64,000 nucleotides of DNA. It comes from JALZKA01 sp963786495 (GTDB taxonomy: Bacteria; Actinomycetota; Thermoleophilia; Solirubrobacterales; 70-9). A model generated the notes under the pieces. The model searched no databases. It was not told the origin of the DNA and was given only the letters and a program-made list of their open reading frames with translations. Position 1 is the first letter of the stretch. Each line of letters starts with the position of its first letter. Below are positions 1 to 10,419 of this stretch, piece after piece. The DNA is taken from positions 310,001-374,000 of the forward strand of contig CAWAZL010000002.1 of NCBI GenBank assembly GCA_963786495.1. Direction: 5' to 3'. Position numbers and translations under genes: made by a program.

Positions 1-953
1 GCCACGTCGGCCGGATCCTCGCGATCCAGCGAGACGCGGGCGTTCAGCTCCTGCATGACCTCCAGGTCGAGCTGCTCCTGGACGAGCTCGATCGTCTCCT
101 GGAAGTCAGGACCGGCCGCGTCGACCGCTTCCTGGCTTGCCGTGACGATCACGTTGCCCGATGGGAGCAGCGCCTGGTCGTCTTCGAGGATCGTGTACGT
201 CTCGGGATCCTTGTAGAGCTGACCGTCAGTCGTGAACAGGATCGACAGGTCGGCGTCGCCGTTGTCGAGCACGTCATAGCGGAGCTCGGGATCGACCGAC
301 TTGAAATCGCCGAACTTGAGTCCGTAGTTCTCCTCTAGCCCGAGCAGGCAGTCGATCCGCTCCTCGCACTCGGTCGTGCCGTAGAGCGTTAGGTCCTCCG
401 ACTGTCCTTCGAGGTCCGAGATCGTTGACAGACCGAGCTCATCGGCCGTCTCCGTCAGGGTTCCGACGCCATTGGCGCTGGTGAACGGGGTCGGCGCGAA
501 GGCCACGAGGCCGTCGGCGCTGAGCTCCTCGTTCGCGAGGTCCGCGGCTTCTTGAGCTTCGCCGGGGACGTCCTCGGGCGCCACGCCGTAAAGGCTCGTC
601 AACGTCGTCGAGGTGTACTCGGGGTAGGCGTCGATTTCACCGGATTCGAGCGCCTTCTTGGCAACGACCTCTGAGCCCAGGTTGAGGTCGGTCTGGACGG
701 TGTAACCCGCCGCCTCGAGCGCCTGTGCGTAGATCTCGCCGAGAATGAACTGCTCGTCGAAGTTCTTCGAGCCGATCGTCACCTCCACGCCCTCGTTGTC
801 CGGGTTGGACTCGATCGCGGTGGATGAAGTCTCCGAGCTCGACTCTTCCGAGCCTGAGTCGTCATCGTCATCTCCGCAAGCGGCGACTCCGAATGCGATG
901 ACTCCCGCCGCCAGCAGCGCGAAAAGCGCCCGCAGGTACTTACTGAAGCTCAT
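1..953 (-). CDS. Glycine betaine/osmoprotectant ABC transporter substrate-binding lipoprotein (3' end cut by window edge)
   Basis: Extracytoplasmic solute receptor of an OpuC/ProX/OsmF-type compatible-solute importer. The start ATG at 953 opens a signal peptide ending in a lipobox-like VAAC, followed by an Asp/Ser-rich linker. The mature part has IGSKNFDEQFILGEIYAQ, typical of quaternary-amine receptors (OpuAC superfamily), then an AYPEYTST segment and two receptor lobes. About 317 residues are visible and no stop is reached, but the family is only slightly longer, so few residues are missing. It is the last gene of a minus-strand operon after ATPase and two permeases. Substrate (betaine, choline, proline betaine) cannot be set from sequence alone. 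Confidence 0.88.
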   Translation of the reverse strand, partial: MSFSKYLRALFALLAAGVIAFGVAACGDDDDDSGSEESSSETSSTAIESNPDNEGVEVTIGSKNFDEQFILGEIYAQALEAAGYTVQTDLNLGSEVVAKKALESGEIDAYPEYTSTTLTSLYGVAPEDVPGEAQEAADLANEELSADGLVAFAPTPFTSANGVGTLTETADELGLSTISDLEGQSEDLTLYGTTECEERIDCLLGLEENYGLKFGDFKSVDPELRYDVLDNGDADLSILFTTDGQLYKDPETYTILEDDQALLPSGNVIVTASQEAVDAAGPDFQETIELVQEQLDLEVMQELNARVSLDREDPADV

Positions 954-1066
954 GATTGGGCTTCCCTCTCTCTTCGTGGACTGGTTGAACCGACCATCGC
1001 CGCAACCTTATGCGGTTAAGACCGAAAGCACGGCACCTGCTTGTCGCGTTGCCGGACGGCAACGTG

Positions 1067-1789
1067 TCAGACAACCGCTTGGCGCTGCAGCTTGACTCCC
1101 TTTGGCGTCAGCGCGCTCTGGAGGCCCGCGAGGCAAAGCTCGACCGTGAGTGCGAGCAGCGCGATCAGAATCGCGCCCGCGATCACCCCCGCGTCTCCAT
1201 AGACGTTCGGCGCGAGGATGAACCGGCCCAGCGTGTCAACGCTCGCCAGCGGCGCGATCGCCGCGGTGGCGATGATGTTGATCGCGCTGGTCCGGACCCC
1301 GGTCATGATCGTGGGGGCGGCAAGCGGTAGCTCGATCCGCAGCGCGATCGCGCGCTCGGACATCCCCATCCCTCGAGCAGCCTCGACCGCCGTGCGGTCC
1401 ACCTGCTTGATCCCGACGAACGTGTTGGTGAGGATCGGTGGGACCCCGAGGATCATGAGCGCGAGCATCACGTTGTCGAATCCCGTGCCGATGAAGGCGA
1501 CGAAGAGGGCGATGAGGACCAACTCGGGAAGCGCTCGCCCGGCGTTTCCGGCAGCAACAGCGAAGAGCTCGCCCCGGCCACGGTGCCCCAGGTAGATCCC
1601 GAGGGGCAGTGCAATCGCGAGCGCAAGCGCCATCGCTGCCGCGCTCAGGGCCACGTGCGTGACGAGGAAGTCCCAGACCCTCTCGGGGCCTCCGACCTCG
1701 CCGTCGGCGATCGTTGACTGCCGGCCCGAGAAGATGAACTCGAACGCGTCGCCGAACGATCCGAGAAATCCCACCGCCAGCCCGGTCAT
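1067..1789 (-). CDS. Osmoprotectant ABC transporter permease (second)
   Basis: Inner-membrane permease of the osmoprotectant importer, 240 residues with about five or six hydrophobic segments. The BPD-transport signature is visible in the segment VEAARGMGMSERAIALRIEL, the EAA loop that docks on the ATPase. The start ATG at 1789 overlaps the stop of the upstream permease (ATGA), so translation is probably coupled. Together with the gene upstream it forms a heterodimeric channel of the OpuCB/OpuCD kind. A 113-bp gap separates it from the receptor gene downstream; I saw no clear terminator in it. Confidence 0.9.
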   Translation of the reverse strand: MTGLAVGFLGSFGDAFEFIFSGRQSTIADGEVGGPERVWDFLVTHVALSAAAMALALAIALPLGIYLGHRGRGELFAVAAGNAGRALPELVLIALFVAFIGTGFDNVMLALMILGVPPILTNTFVGIKQVDRTAVEAARGMGMSERAIALRIELPLAAPTIMTGVRTSAINIIATAAIAPLASVDTLGRFILAPNVYGDAGVIAGAILIALLALTVELCLAGLQSALTPKGVKLQRQAVV

Positions 1790-2561
1790 GCCGCCCTCGA
1801 TCGGGCCATCGCAGCCTCAAAGCGACGCGAGCGCTTGCCTGTTGGCTCGCCTGCCGTCTGCCAGCGCGTGAGCCTGCGCTGCGCCAGCAGGAAGATGATG
1901 TCGAAGATCACCGCCATACCTACGGCGAGGACGGTCACCACCAGGATGTTCGTCTTGAAGGTGATGTTGGACCCGGTGATGATCTGGCTTCCGAGCCCGC
2001 CGCCTCCCGCGAGGTCGGCGAGCGTCGCAATGGCCACCGTCGAGACCGTCGCGATCCGAAGCCCGGCGACGATCTCGGGAACCGCCAGGGGAAACTCCAC
2101 CTTCCACAGAAGCTGCGGCCCGGTCATGCCCATCCCCCGGCCCGCATCCTTCGGCCCGACCGGCACATTGTTGAGGCCCGCAACGATGTTGCGATAGATG
2201 ATCTGGACGTTGTAGGCGGTGAGCGCGATCAGCGCGGTGTCGACGCCGCGTCCCGTGATCGGCAGAAGCAAAAAGAAGAACGCGACGCTCGGGATCGTGT
2301 AGAGGATCCCGGTGAAGCCGATCAGCGGCGGCACCAGCCACCGCCGCCGATGGGAAAGGACCGCCATGCCCATCGCGAGGACGAAGCCGAGGATCACGGA
2401 GAAGCCGACGAGATAGAGGTGCTCGAGCGTTGGCGTGACGTAGCGGTCGGAGAAGTTCTCTGCGATCCAGTTGAAGCAGAACGCCCCGTTGTCCTGGATG
2501 CACTGATCGCTCGAGTCGCCGGCGAGCTTGTCGGCGAGCGACTGTCCGATCAGGGTCAGAT

Positions 2562-2565
<4 letters not shown>
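1786..2565 (-). CDS. Osmoprotectant ABC transporter permease (first)
   Basis: Second half of the permease pair of the OpuC-like importer, 259 residues. An N-terminal periplasmic-type stretch with two cysteines (residues about 22-30) precedes the membrane core. The EAA loop is PKDAGRGMGMTGPQLLWKVE, followed by a run of hydrophobic helices and a basic C-terminus. The start at 2565 overlaps the stop of the ATPase gene (ATGA) and its own stop overlaps the next start, which is typical operon packing. Conservation of the BPD fold is good; the solute is inferred from the CBS-bearing ATPase and the receptor. Confidence 0.9.
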
Positions 2566-3748
<1,183 letters not shown>

Positions 3749-3844
3749 CGTGGTCGATCGTATACCCCAGCGTTGCGCTTCAGGCCCGGATCCACCGCTG
3801 CACGCGGCCAGGCAAGTGGGAGCCGAGTGTGTATAGATCAGGCG

Positions 3845-6343
3845 GTGGAAGTCAGGACTCCATCCGCAGGGCCTGTCGGGACCGGAGGCCGCCCGGCGCC
3901 TTGACGGCGCTCGGCGAGCCCGCGCCGCCTAACAGCCGCTCGGTCGCCTCGATCGTCGCCGGCAACGTCTTCACGCTCTTCAACGCGATCATCGGCGGTC
4001 TTCTTCGTCCTGATCCTGTCGCTCGGGCTCTGGGCGGACGCGATCTTCGGCTTCATCGCCGCCCTCAACTCATACATCGGGATCCGCCAGGAGCTGAAGG
4101 CGAAGGAGACGCTCGACGCGCTGGCTCTACTGGTCGCGCCGAAGGCGCAGGCGATCCGCGACGGCGTGCCTGTCGACCTGCGCTCCGACGAGGTCGTGCC
4201 GGGTGACGTGGTCCGGATCGAGCCTGGCGACCAGCTCGTCGCCGATGGCGAGGTGATCCAGTCGCGAGGCCTGACGATGGACGAGTCGATGCTCACCGGC
4301 GAGTCCGACGGCATTCAAAAGCAGACGCGCGACGAGGTGCTCTCGGGCTCCTTCTGCCTGAACGGGTCGGGCTACTACGAGGTGAGCGCCGTCCGCGAGG
4401 ACTCATATGCCGAGAAGGTCGCCGGCGAGGCGCGCGAGTTCCGCCACCCGCCGTCGCCGCTCCAGGTGGAGGTCAACAGCGTGATCTGGGCGAACACCAT
4501 CGTGATGGTCCCGCTCGGGATCCTCGTCGTGGTTGCCCTGGCCGCGCGCGACACCCCCTTCAAAGAGGCCGCGCAGACGGCGACAGCCGGCCTGGTGACG
4601 CTGATCCCCGAAGGCCTCGTCCTCTTGATGAGCGTGACGTTCGCGGTGGCCGCCGTGCGACTCGCCAAGCAGAACACCCTCGTCCAGCAGATGGCGGCGA
4701 CCGAGTCGCTTGCAGCGGTGGACACGATCTGCGTCGACAAGACGGGAACGCTCACGGACGGCGAGCTGGAGCTGGTCGAGGTCGTGCCCGCGAACGGAGC
4801 CGAGACTGCCGCCGCAGAGCGCGCGCTCGGTCGCTTCGCCGCGTCCGCGGGCGAGCGCAACCGCACGCTCCAGGTCATCGCGGACAGGTTCCGCTCGAAG
4901 CCGGAGCGCCCTGTCGCCGAGGTGCCCTTCTCCTCGGCGTGGAAGTGGTCCGGGATGACGCTGAACGGCGGCTCCGGGGACTCCAGCTACGTGATGGGCG
5001 CGCCCGACATCCTGATCGCAAACGGCTCGCTTCAGCTGACACCCGACCTACAGGCGAGCCTGGACGAGCACACCTCCGCGGGGCGCCGCGTGGTGGCATT
5101 CGGGGAGGCCGCCGGCGCCCTGCCCTACCGACCCTTCCTCAGCGCCCCCTCCGCGCCTGCGGCCGAACGCGCTCGTCGTCCTGGAGGAGCGTCTCCGCGC
5201 CGACGCGGCGGAGACGATCGAGTTCATGCGCGAGCAGCACGTCGACCTGAAGCTGATCTCGGGCGACGCACGATCGACCGTGACGGCCGTCGCGTACGCG
5301 ATCGGGGTGCCGACGCGACGCCGGCGTGATCGAGGGCTCCGAGCTTCCCGACGACCGCGCGCGCCTGGGCGAGGTCGCTCTCAACAACACGATCTTCTGC
5401 CGCATCTCGCCCGAGCAGAAGAAGGCGCTGGTCACGGTGCTCGCCGAGCGCGGGCGCTTCACGGCGATGATCGGCGACGGGGTGAACGACGTCCCCGCGC
5501 TCAAGCAGGCGCGGATGGCGGTCGCGATGGGCTCCGGATCGCAAATCACCAAGGGCGTCGCCGACATCGTCCTGCTTGAAAGACCAGTTCTCGATGCTGC
5601 CGCGCGCAGTCGGCGAGGGGCGCAGAATCGCGCGGAACATCCACCGCCTCGGGCGTCTCTACATGACGAAGTCCGTCTACGCGGCAGCCTGATCGCGTTC
5701 ACGTCGATCCTGGGCTTCACCTTTCCCTTCCTCCCACGCCACCTCACGATCGCCGCCTTCCTCACGATCGGGATCCCCTCATTCGTCCTCGCGCTCGCGC
5801 CCAGCGAGGGACCGCTCTATCGCGGCAGGCTCCTGAAAGCGCTCTTCGCGCTTCGCCATTCCTGCGGGCCTGGGCACCGCGATCGCCTCGATCCTGTCGT
5901 TCTTCTTCGTCGACAGCCTGGCTGGCGGCACGGTCGCGGAGGGGCGCACGGCGGCCACGACGACCCTGATCGTGCTCGGCCTCTGCTTCATCCTCCTGCT
6001 CGAGCGCGGGCCAGGCCGCGAGCACATCACGATCCAGACCTACATGCTCGCGATGATCGCGGGGCTCGGCGCTCTCCTCGCGGCGGCGTTCGCGCTCGAG
6101 CCGGTCCGCGACTTCTTCGAGCTCGAGCTCCTCAGCGCGGGCCAGTGGTTTCTCTCGCTCGTCGCCGTGGCGGTCGGGCTCGTGATCGCGGGCCTTGGAT
6201 GGCGGCTGCCGCAGATCCAGGCGCTCGAGATGCCGCCTGAGGAAACGCCGCGGGCTCGCGGCCCCGAGCCGATCCATACGGCCCAGGCCGGGCGGCCGGA
6301 CGCCACCCGGACCGCTGAGACTGAGACCCTTCCGAGGCAATGA
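3845..6343 (+). CDS. CtpE-like cation-translocating P-type ATPase, multiply frameshifted
   Basis: Membrane ATPase that pumps a cation (calcium or manganese in mycobacterial CtpE; the ion here is inferred). In order: N-terminal GLSGPEAARRL; actuator with TMDESMLTGESD; phosphorylation motif CVDKTGTLTDGE near 4730; hinge MIGDGVNDVPALKQA near 5465; then a C-terminal membrane domain ending LPRQ at 6343. The chain jumps frame at least six times, near 3905, 4000, 5110-5170, 5310, 5585 and 5850, each time continuing in register with the family. The start is therefore uncertain: no good ATG is visible, and GTG at 3845 is only the nearest start-like codon. It is divergent from the OpuCA-like gene and overlaps the pyruvate kinase start by 4 bp. 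Confidence 0.78.
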
Positions 6344-7776
6344 GCGAGCCGCCCTCCGACATCCGCCGCACGAAGATCGTCTGCACGATTGGCCCGGCTA
6401 CACGCAGCCTCGAGATGATGTGCGAGCTGATCACCGCAGGGGCGGACGTCTTCCGTTTCAACTTCTCGCACGGCACCGAGGCCGACCACGCAGAGAACGT
6501 CGACGACGGCGCGAGCGGCGGCCAAGCAGTGCGGCAAGGAGATCGGGATCCTGGGCGACCTGCCCGGGCCGAAGCTGCGGCTCGGAGACGTCGAGGGAGG
6601 CGTCGTCACAGCTGGATGTGGGTTACGGAGGTGACGATCACGACCGAGGACGTCGTCGGCTGACGCTCGGTCCTGCCGATGTCGTGGGACGGGCTGCCGA
6701 AGGCCGTCCGCGTGGACGGCGAGGTCTACCTGGCCGACGGCCGTATCCGGCTCCGCGTGCTCGAAAAGACCGAGTGTCGGTTCGCTGCCGCGTCGAGGTC
6801 GGCGGGCCGGTCTCGTCACACCAGGGGCTCAACCTCCCGGGAGCCGAGGTGACGCTTCCGTCGGCGGGGCGGGACGACCTCGCATGGGTCGACTTCGCGA
6901 TCAAGCAGGGCATCGACCTTTTGGCCGTCTCGTTCGTTCGGCGCGCCGAGGACCTCGAGCCCGTCGAGCGGCGCATTCGCACGAGCGGCAAGGACATCCC
7001 GGTGCTCGCCAAGATCGAGAAGCCTCAGGCGGCCGAGCGCGCCGAGGCGATCATCAAGGCGACGACCGCCGGGATCATGGTCGCGCGCGGAGACCTGGGG
7101 ATCGAGCTTCCGCTCGAGCAGGTGCCGAGCGTCCAGAGGCGGCTGATCTCGCTGGCGGGCAAGCACTCGCGCCCGTGCATCACGGCGACGCAGATGCTTG
7201 CTTCGATGGTGTCGTCGCCTCGGCCCACCCGCGCGGAGGTCTCAGACGTGGCCAACGCGATCTACCAGGGCACGGACGCGGTGATGCTCTCCGAGGAGAC
7301 GGCGGTCGGCGAGAACCCGATCGAAGCCGTTCGCGTCATGGACCGGATCGCGCGCGCCACGGAGCCCGAGCTTCCGTACGCGGACTGGGTCTTCAACCGC
7401 GCCGGATCGCATGACGACGTGGCCGGCTCGGTCGCACGCGCCGCGGTCGGCTCGACCTACACGCTGGGGCTGGCCGCGCTGATCGTGCCAACCCGGTCGG
7501 GCCGCACGGCGAGGGTCGTCTCCGCGCACCGGCCCAAGGTCCCCGTGCTTGCGGTCTCACCGCGGATCGAGACGGTCCGCCGCCTCAACCTCCTGTTCGG
7601 GGTCCAGTGCGTGATCGCCGACGAGTGGACGGGGATCAACGCAGCTACTCGAGGACTGCTCCCGCCTGGCCCGCGAAACGGGAGTCGCCAACTCGGGCGA
7701 CCTGATCGGCATCACCGCCGGCCTGCCGCGCCAGGAGCTGGGCACGAACCTCTTCGAGATCCACCGCGTGCCGTAG
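6340..7776 (+). CDS. pyk: Pyruvate kinase, frameshifted in N-terminal third
   Basis: Last step of glycolysis: phosphoenolpyruvate plus ADP to pyruvate plus ATP. The start ATG at 6340 overlaps the ATPase stop. Visible motifs: RRTKIVCTIGPAT; RFNFSHG near residue 43; the active-site strand VLAKIEKPQAAERAEAI; MVARGDLGIELP; and the ITATQMLASM helix near 7180. Breaks lie near 6505, 6605, 6700, 6780 and again near 7650, after which the final frame gives a C-terminus ending EIHRVP and stop at 7776. The middle third (about 6790-7640) is in one clean frame. Total length of about 475 residues is normal for the family. The breaks look like consensus errors, not decay. Confidence 0.85.
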
Positions 7777-7798
7777 GAAAAAGCTCAGCGGGAGCTGT

Positions 7799-8257
7799 TC
7801 AGTGGCCGCAGACGGGCCACTGGTCCTTGCCCGCTTTGTGCATCCACTTGACTGCGACGACGGCCTGGACCTTCCAGGAGTAGTTGTGGGCGTCCTTGCC
7901 CTTCGACATCGGCGCGGCCTGCCACGTCGACTTGAGGAACTGGAAAGCGCCGTGATAGTCGCGGCCCGGGCTGTGGATGTTCGGATCCTCGTTCGGTCCC
8001 GACTCGCACTCGCTGGTCTTGTGGGCCCACTTCTTGTCCTTCGCGGGAAGGAGTCCCACTCGGCCGCGTAGCGGTCGCCGCCGGACTGCTTCGCCACCGC
8101 CACCACCGCCGCCGCCCGTGCCAACACCGCCGCCGCCTGCGAGGGCGGTCACGGCCGTACCGAGCGAAAGCATCGCGATCATGGAGATCACGGCGAAGCC
8201 GGTCCGGATCTTGCCGGAGCCGTTCACGTCTTCAGTTGTCGACTTGGGGTCAGTCAT
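7799..8257 (-). CDS. Secreted transglycosylase-like (Rpf-type) protein
   Basis: Probable peptidoglycan-cleaving resuscitation-promoting-factor-like protein, 152 residues. It has an N-terminal hydrophobic signal (about residues 18-42), a poly-Gly linker, then a small domain with CESGPNEDPNIHSPGRDYHG and AFQFLKSTWQAA, matching the CESG...G.YQF..STW core of the transglycosylase-like fold. Between residues about 55 and 70 an alternative frame reads SGGDRYAAEWDSF, which suits the family better than the Arg-rich stretch in the main frame. Two compensating indels near 8050-8110 are therefore likely. It is preceded by a c-di-AMP riboswitch, the usual partner of wall hydrolases of this type in actinobacteria. 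Confidence 0.72.
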   Translation of the reverse strand: MTDPKSTTEDVNGSGKIRTGFAVISMIAMLSLGTAVTALAGGGGVGTGGGGGGGGEAVRRRPLRGRVGLLPAKDKKWAHKTSECESGPNEDPNIHSPGRDYHGAFQFLKSTWQAAPMSKGKDAHNYSWKVQAVVAVKWMHKAGKDQWPVCGH

Positions 8258-8264
8258 ATTCGCT

Positions 8265-8400
8265 TGGCGCTTGCGGGGTTAGCTGACGGGCTCGCAGCTG
8301 AGCTACTGGCTCAGGCGCTACGCGGCAGATGCCGACGATTCGCCCCAAAACTCTTGGGTCCCCCGCTCTCCGTGGGTATGTGACGGAGATTCAGCAGGAA
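8265..8400 (-). promoter_or_regulatory. ydaO/yuaA-type c-di-AMP riboswitch
   Basis: Read on the minus strand, the leader of the Rpf-like gene carries the conserved blocks of the ydaO-yuaA class in the right order. These are an ACGGAGAGCGGGGGACCCAA block (8355-8375 region), then TTGGGGCGAATC, then GCGTAGCGCC, then GAGCCCGTCAGCTAACCCC just before the gene. The last block ends about 10-20 bases from the start codon at 8257. This class binds cyclic di-AMP and usually turns wall-hydrolase or osmolyte genes off when the ligand is high. Outer stem limits are approximate. Confidence 0.85.
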
Positions 8401-8486
8401 GCTCCGGGCACCCTAGCAGATCGTGTGCGGAGTGTGTGCGTTTTGTTAGCGCCACTCTCTATTCGTCGGCATGAAACGCTCTCCCC

Positions 8487-8879
8487 ATGAATCCGGCAAC
8501 CAGAAATGCCTCCTTGAGGGCGCTCGCGCCGCTTGCGCTCATGGGCCTCATCTTCTGGTCGTCCGCGCAGAGCGGAGGCGGCGACATCCCCGAATGGGGC
8601 CACGTTCTCGCCCACTTTCTCGAGTACGCGGCGCTCGCCGCGCTTTGGATCTGGGCGCTCGGCCCGGTCATCGGCACCCGTGCGTGGCCCGTGGCCGCCG
8701 CGATCGCGTTCGCCTTCGCCGTCTCCGATGAGATCCACCAGAGCTTCGTCCCAGGCCGGGTCTCGGACCCGGTCGACGTCATCGTCGATTCAGCCGGGAT
8801 CTGGGCGGCGCTGTTCTTCGCCGCCTACGCGCGGGGCAACGCGTCCACGCGGCGGACCCAGTCGCACAAGAGCGGATAG
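8487..8879 (+). CDS. VanZ-like family membrane protein
   Basis: Small membrane protein of 130 residues with about four hydrophobic segments and the VanZ core WGHVLAHFLEYAAL followed by SDEIHQSFVPGRVSDPVDV and a final DSAG-starting helix. VanZ itself lowers teicoplanin susceptibility by an unknown mechanism, and most homologues have no assigned role. The C-terminus (ARGNASTRRTQSHKSG) is read from DNA that on the other strand codes the end of the GST gene, a 55-bp convergent overlap. The start ATG at 8487 was chosen because the fold begins right after it. Confidence 0.82.
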   Translation: MNPATRNASLRALAPLALMGLIFWSSAQSGGGDIPEWGHVLAHFLEYAALAALWIWALGPVIGTRAWPVAAAIAFAFAVSDEIHQSFVPGRVSDPVDVIVDSAGIWAALFFAAYARGNASTRRTQSHKSG

Positions 8880-9478
8880 GCGTCGGCCGGCTTCAGGCAG
8901 CGCTCGAGCACCGGGTGGAACGGCTCGTTGTCGCCGGGCTCGGTTACGAGAACCGCGTACTTGAGGTGGGGGAACGCGCACACGTCGAGAGCGCTGACGT
9001 CACCGCCGCCCAGGAACGGGCGGCCGCTGAGCATCGACTCGAAGAGCGGCATCCAGCCGCGGGTACGCGCGATCAGGTCCTCGACCGCGGCTGGCTCCGG
9101 GTCGGCCTTCGCGAGCTCGTCGTCGAGCTCGTTCGGCGGCCCCTTCCAGACCTCGTTGAACCACTCGACGAAGACGGCCGCCCGGGCGCGCTCGGCGGGG
9201 TCGGGCGGGAAAAGCGGCGGGTCGGGCGCAAGGGCCTCAAGGCGCTCGACGATCCGCATCGAGTCGAACACCACCTCCCCGTTGATCTCGGCAACGGGCA
9301 CGAGCTCCTGACCGGACAGCCGGCGAAGCGCCGCTCGGTCGCCGGGATCGTGGTCGACCCACTCGACCTCCAGCCCCTTCACGCCCGCGGCGAGAGCAAC
9401 GCGCTCGACGTTGGTCGAGAACGGAATGCGGTGAACGCGGATCACCGGCAAGGCTCGCAGGGAAGCCTGCCGCGGCAA
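8825..9478 (-). CDS. Glutathione S-transferase family protein
   Basis: Two-domain GST fold, 217 residues. The N-terminal thioredoxin-like half starts IRVHRIPFSTNVERVALA and includes the VPVAEINGEVVFDSMRIVERLE segment with the expected cis-Pro and (E/D)S pair. The helical C-terminal half follows (AAVFVEWFNEVWK to WVRRVDAL). Because actinobacteria generally use mycothiol, the thiol partner is unclear and it may act as an isomerase or dehalogenase. The first in-frame start, at 9478, gives an N-terminal extension of about 10 residues, so the true start may be a little further in. The 3' end overlaps the VanZ-like gene in antisense. Confidence 0.82.
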   Translation of the reverse strand: MPRQASLRALPVIRVHRIPFSTNVERVALAAGVKGLEVEWVDHDPGDRAALRRLSGQELVPVAEINGEVVFDSMRIVERLEALAPDPPLFPPDPAERARAAVFVEWFNEVWKGPPNELDDELAKADPEPAAVEDLIARTRGWMPLFESMLSGRPFLGGGDVSALDVCAFPHLKYAVLVTEPGDNEPFHPVLERCLKPADAYPLLCDWVRRVDALPRA

Positions 9479-9513
9479 TTCGGATTGAGGACGCGCCTAT
9501 CAGCGCTACTGAT

Positions 9514-10419
9514 CTACCGCGAGAGGCCGAAGTCGCCGAAGGGCTCGTCGCGCTCGCGCACGGCCTCCTTGAACCCCGCCTCGGCGGCGCGTTGCTGAAA
9601 CGCGAAGCCCTCGGGCGTGTGGCGCGCGATGCCGTCGAAGAACGTGCCCAGGACCTGTGTCGCGTGCAAGCCCTGTGCGTAGAGCGCCTGGTTCACGAGC
9701 AACTTGTGCATGACCAGCTGGTTGATCGGAACGCGCGCGATCCGCTCCAGCAGGCCCTCGAATGCTGCATCCAGCTCGGCAGCGGGCGCCGCCTCGACCG
9801 CTAGCCCCCACTCCGCCGCCTCGGTGCCGGAAAGCGAGTCGCCGGTCAGGAGCAGGCGCTTGGCGCGTGCAGGCCCTACCCGGTGCGCCCAGAGCGCCGT
9901 GGTCGGAACGCCCCAAACCCGGGCCGGCGGGTAACCGATCTTCGCCTTGTCCTCGATCACCAGGAGGTCCGAGCAGAGCGCCATGTCCGTACCGCCCGCG
10001 ACGCAGAAGCCATGCACCTTGCACACGGTCGGCTTCTCCGAATGGAAAAGGCTCATGAACCCGCGAACGTTCCGCGACATCATCTGGTAATCCGTGACCG
10101 GGTCCCACTGCCCATTCGGGTCGTGGTTCTTCGCCATGACGAACGGGTCGATCGGCGAGCCTTCAGGAACGGAGTCGTCCTCGTGGAGCCCCATCCCCTC
10201 CGCCGATTCCACCAGGTCGTAGCCGCCGCAGAAGCCGGTGCCGTTGCCGGCCAGGGCGATCACGTGGACCTCGGGGTCGAGGTTCGCCCGCTCGACGCAG
10301 GCGGCAAGCTCGCGCGGCATCGCGGCGGTGATCCCGTTCCCCCGCTCGGGCCGGTCGAGGGTGATGCGCGCAATCCGGCCGTCGCGCTCGTAGGTCATCG
10401 TCGTGAGTTCAGTGGGCAT
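9514..10419 (-). CDS. Crotonase / enoyl-CoA hydratase family protein
   Basis: Crotonase fold, 301 residues from ATG 10419. Oxyanion-hole motifs are present: NGTGFCGGYDLVE and VHGFCVAGGTDMALCSDL. The two glutamates that hydrate enoyl-CoA in the classical enzyme are not conserved: GGTDMAL has Asp at the first position, and IGYPPARVWG lacks the GYPE glutamate. The reaction may therefore not be simple hydration. An insertion of about 45 residues after GYDLVES (about residues 72-115) is seen in a subgroup of actinobacterial crotonases. Its ATG overlaps, head to head, the start of the LigD-type polymerase gene. A downstream in-frame ATG at 10398 is an alternative start. Confidence 0.82.
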   Translation of the reverse strand: MPTELTTMTYERDGRIARITLDRPERGNGITAAMPRELAACVERANLDPEVHVIALAGNGTGFCGGYDLVESAEGMGLHEDDSVPEGSPIDPFVMAKNHDPNGQWDPVTDYQMMSRNVRGFMSLFHSEKPTVCKVHGFCVAGGTDMALCSDLLVIEDKAKIGYPPARVWGVPTTALWAHRVGPARAKRLLLTGDSLSGTEAAEWGLAVEAAPAAELDAAFEGLLERIARVPINQLVMHKLLVNQALYAQGLHATQVLGTFFDGIARHTPEGFAFQQRAAEAGFKEAVRERDEPFGDFGLSR

